Source of the DNA: Leishmania mexicana MHOM/GT/2001/U1103
Lineage: Eukaryota; Euglenozoa; Kinetoplastea; Trypanosomatida; Trypanosomatidae
Assembly (NCBI RefSeq): GCF_000234665.1
Contig: NC_018316.1
Span: 124,001-188,000 of the forward strand
Length of the DNA stretch: 64,000 nt
Direction of reading: 5' to 3'
Shown: positions 61,824 through 64,000 of the stretch, piece by piece
Position numbering within the stretch: the first letter of the stretch is position 1
Layout of the letters: each line of letters opens with the position of its first letter
Notes under the pieces: generated by a model
What the model was told of the DNA's origin: nothing
Databases searched by the model: none
What the model saw: the letters and a program-made list of their open reading frames with translations, nothing else
Program-made: the position numbers and the translations under genes

Positions 61824-64000
61824 CTACTCGCGGCGGGCACGCTTGTGCGAAGGCAGCTGCGATGCACCGCCTTTTTGCCGTCCTTGAAAAGCCATCGCCA
61901 TCTCAGTCTCATCGGCGTCGTCGTCGCTGTCATCAAAGTTCATGGCGCGGCGCACCACAGCGGAGAAGAAGGCGCGAAGCCCCTCCCCTAGTCCGTTACC
62001 ACTGCCGAGAGCGTACCGCTGGGGCTGGTTCGTGGGGTTTAAAGTGCCTTCTCTGCTGTTCCGAGAGTCGTCACCGCTATCGGAGTCAGAGACATCGTCA
62101 TCACCATCGCTGTCCTCGGGCTCAGGCCCCAGCATCTTCGCTAGTCGGTGCATTCCTCCCTGAGTCTGAACTGCACCCTGCTCCATGCCCACGTCCTCCA
62201 CAAGCTCTTCCCCCAACTCAGAGCAAGATGTAGACGAGACCCAGACGGTAATCTCACGCGGCGACGCTGCCGCCGAGGTGGAGTCCAGGGTATGCGCATG
62301 CTTTCGCTCAGCGGCTTGGGGCAGCACAGAATGCGAGGGAGTCTCTTCGCTCTCGCCCTCGCTATCGTCACGTTGACGGCGACGGCCGGCAACGTGACCA
62401 GCGTCGACGTCTTCGCTCGGTCTATCGGCCTGGGTGTTAGTCGCCTCGCTCGCGCTCGCTTTGCCGGCCGCGACCATCGCTGCCTTGCTGTGCGAGTGGG
62501 CCGCGGGCGCCGTGTTCACGGGCTCCGCCTCTGACGTAGTCTCTAAACCGACCAGCGCGCGGGTGCCCTCATCGTTCCCCTCTGCTGCCGACGACTCCTG
62601 CTCAGGCGCCGGTGGCTCCTCGCTTGGCTCACCGTCTTTTCCGCAGTGCTCGCCGGTGTCCAGCTCCCGCTCGCTCCCGGACGTGCCACCAGCGAAGGCT
62701 GTTGCGGTGGCGCGGAGGGCCTCACCAGCTGCTTGCTGCTCCTGCAAGAGCGTTTCGAGCATCTCAATGAACGCGGCAGACGCGCGCGGCAGGGCGGTCG
62801 GTGGCGCAGCGCCGGATGACGCCCTCGCAGGCGGCTGAGTAACTCGATGCGCCCGATAGTCGCCAATCGAACCCGACATCCGGCGCTGATCGCTGACATC
62901 CCCTTCGCCGCCCTCGCCTGGCAATGCGTGCAGTTCCTCGCTGTTGTCATCGCACACCCGCTCATGCGGCAGATAATGTTCGCCTCGGTCATCCGCTTCA
63001 CCACCGTATTCCTCGGCATCCGCCGCTGCCGCGGCGCGTTCGCTGTGGCGCCTCTCTTCGTCCTCTAACCGCTGCTTCAGCACCTCCAGCAGCTGATTAC
63101 GCACCCTCTCATAGGTCTGCAGGGCGGCATCCAATGGAAGCTTCACGCGCTCGTGGAGCACTTGGTCCATCTGCAGCACCTCCCCAGCCCACTCGTCCAG
63201 TTGAGCCACATAACGAAGAAGCGCCGCGCACCGGTCAGCAAGGTCGTCTGCAGCAGGATCATACACGTCCATCGCACTCTGCTCTTGTTGAAGCAGCTCC
63301 GCCTCCTTGGAGCGCCGGGTACGCAGCGTGCAGAGTCGAGTGAGCATTGTGGCGAGCCCCTCACGGCAGCACTCGTACAGCTGGACAAGAGCGTAGCGGG
63401 TAGGAGTGGCGATAACGGAGACGGTGGTGGGCGGTGCCGTTAGGAGTGATTGCGCGGCTCCGCTTGACCGCCTTCGCATCCCCTCCGCTGAGCTCGAGGA
63501 ATGGAGACCATCACCGCTGACACGGGACGTGCAACTTGCTGTGGTGACCGTTGCACCTTCCGCGGTTGTCGTCACGGCAGCTGGCAAGGAGGTCACCAAG
63601 GCTGGCGGTGTGGCAGATGCGAAGACCGGGACTTGCACGCGAAGAACAAAGGACTCTGGCGTCTCTGTGGTCGTCACAGTGCCTTTAGAGCTGTCCGACT
63701 CATCGCCGTCATTGCCGTGCGTGCCTCCGGCCGCTTCACCAAAATGATTCGCACGGCGGTTCGCGAAAAGGCTCGCGCTGTCTTTCCCGCCTCGACTCAC
63801 CGCCGCCACCCGGAGCGGTGGCGGGAAGAGCGACGTGCACCACCTGATCGAGGCGCCAGAGACGGGGCTGTCATCGCGCGCGTCGAGAGGCGACACACGG
63901 TCCATTCGGGTCAGGGGAGTCGACGACTCCAACGCCGTCCAGTCATGTCGCGCCACCTCGGAACGCGTGCAGAGGAGCTCGTCCGTGAGATGGTCGACGA
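61824..64000 (-). CDS. Unrecognised protein with helical core and acidic tail, 5' end missing
   Basis: The frame is open to the right edge of the window; the last codons before the edge are coding-like, so the start lies outside and at least 725 codons are present. The central part (about 62960-63420) is predicted helical, with LVQLYECCREGLATMLTRLC, DDLADRCAALLRYVAQLDEW and LQTYERVRNQLLEVLKQRLE, followed by a charged coiled-coil-like stretch. The C-terminal third is Glu/Ser/Asp-rich with acidic clusters (GPEPEDSDGDDDVSDSDSGD near 62075-62134, DDSDDDADETE near 61899-61931) and ends in a short basic HKRARRE. This composition suggests a nuclear or nucleolar protein with casein-kinase sites, but no family is recognised. 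Confidence 0.72.
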   Translation of the reverse strand, partial: VDHLTDELLCTRSEVARHDWTALESSTPLTRMDRVSPLDARDDSPVSGASIRWCTSLFPPPLRVAAVSRGGKDSASLFANRRANHFGEAAGGTHGNDGDESDSSKGTVTTTETPESFVLRVQVPVFASATPPALVTSLPAAVTTTAEGATVTTASCTSRVSGDGLHSSSSAEGMRRRSSGAAQSLLTAPPTTVSVIATPTRYALVQLYECCREGLATMLTRLCTLRTRRSKEAELLQQEQSAMDVYDPAADDLADRCAALLRYVAQLDEWAGEVLQMDQVLHERVKLPLDAALQTYERVRNQLLEVLKQRLEDEERRHSERAAAAADAEEYGGEADDRGEHYLPHERVCDDNSEELHALPGEGGEGDVSDQRRMSGSIGDYRAHRVTQPPARASSGAAPPTALPRASAAFIEMLETLLQEQQAAGEALRATATAFAGGTSGSERELDTGEHCGKDGEPSEEPPAPEQESSAAEGNDEGTRALVGLETTSEAEPVNTAPAAHSHSKAAMVAAGKASASEATNTQADRPSEDVDAGHVAGRRRQRDDSEGESEETPSHSVLPQAAERKHAHTLDSTSAAASPREITVWVSSTSCSELGEELVEDVGMEQGAVQTQGGMHRLAKMLGPEPEDSDGDDDVSDSDSGDDSRNSREGTLNPTNQPQRYALGSGNGLGEGLRAFFSAVVRRAMNFDDSDDDADETEMAMAFQGRQKGGASQLPSHKRARRE

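Overview
The window looks like nuclear DNA of a trypanosomatid, most likely Leishmania or a close relative (Leishmaniinae). The signs are long intronless genes on one strand in a head-to-tail row, GC-rich coding sequence with long runs of Ala, Ser, Gly, Gln and Pro, polypyrimidine tracts followed by AG just before start codons (spliced-leader acceptors), abundant GT, CA, TA and TATG microsatellites in the spacers, and a membrane-anchored 3'-nucleotidase/nuclease of the type known from Leishmania. No species or chromosome is claimed.

Layout. From base 1 to 46762 all nine genes lie on the plus strand: a giant myotubularin-like phosphatase (5' end outside the window), two large unrecognised low-complexity proteins, a polyglutamine-rich NOT2-type CCR4-NOT subunit, an eEF1B-gamma-like GST-fold protein, a small protein with two predicted membrane segments, an eight-repeat PUF (Pumilio) protein preceded by a 5.8 kb non-coding stretch, an HTATIP2-like Rossmann-fold protein and the 3'-nucleotidase/nuclease. 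From 49640 to 64000 all genes lie on the minus strand: a Ser/Pro/Ala-rich protein with a hydrophobic N-terminus, a CZIB/DUF866 zinc-binding protein, a bromodomain-like protein, an enlarged UTP23-like rRNA-processing factor and an acidic-tailed unrecognised protein cut by the right edge. The two rows converge, so 46763-49639 is a convergent strand-switch region, where two polycistronic transcription units are expected to end. It holds microsatellites, a TGTGGG tract, a hairpin and an unusually GC-rich, homopolymer-rich block, but no credible gene.

Two further elements stand out. A roughly 315 bp repeat occurs twice, at 10139-10454 and 51569-51882, in opposite window orientations but sense to the local genes both times, as expected of SIDER-type retroposon remnants in 3' UTRs. 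The 2.5 kb spacer 52661-55166 holds the frameshifted, truncated remains of an iron-containing alcohol dehydrogenase gene.

Neighbours in such arrays usually share a transcript but not a pathway. Functionally the window offers mRNA control (NOT2, PUF), ribosome biogenesis (UTP23), chromatin reading (bromodomain), phosphoinositide turnover (myotubularin) and surface purine salvage (3'-nucleotidase). In this group regulation is expected mainly through trans-splicing, UTRs and RNA-binding proteins, so the long spacers are plausibly where control lies.
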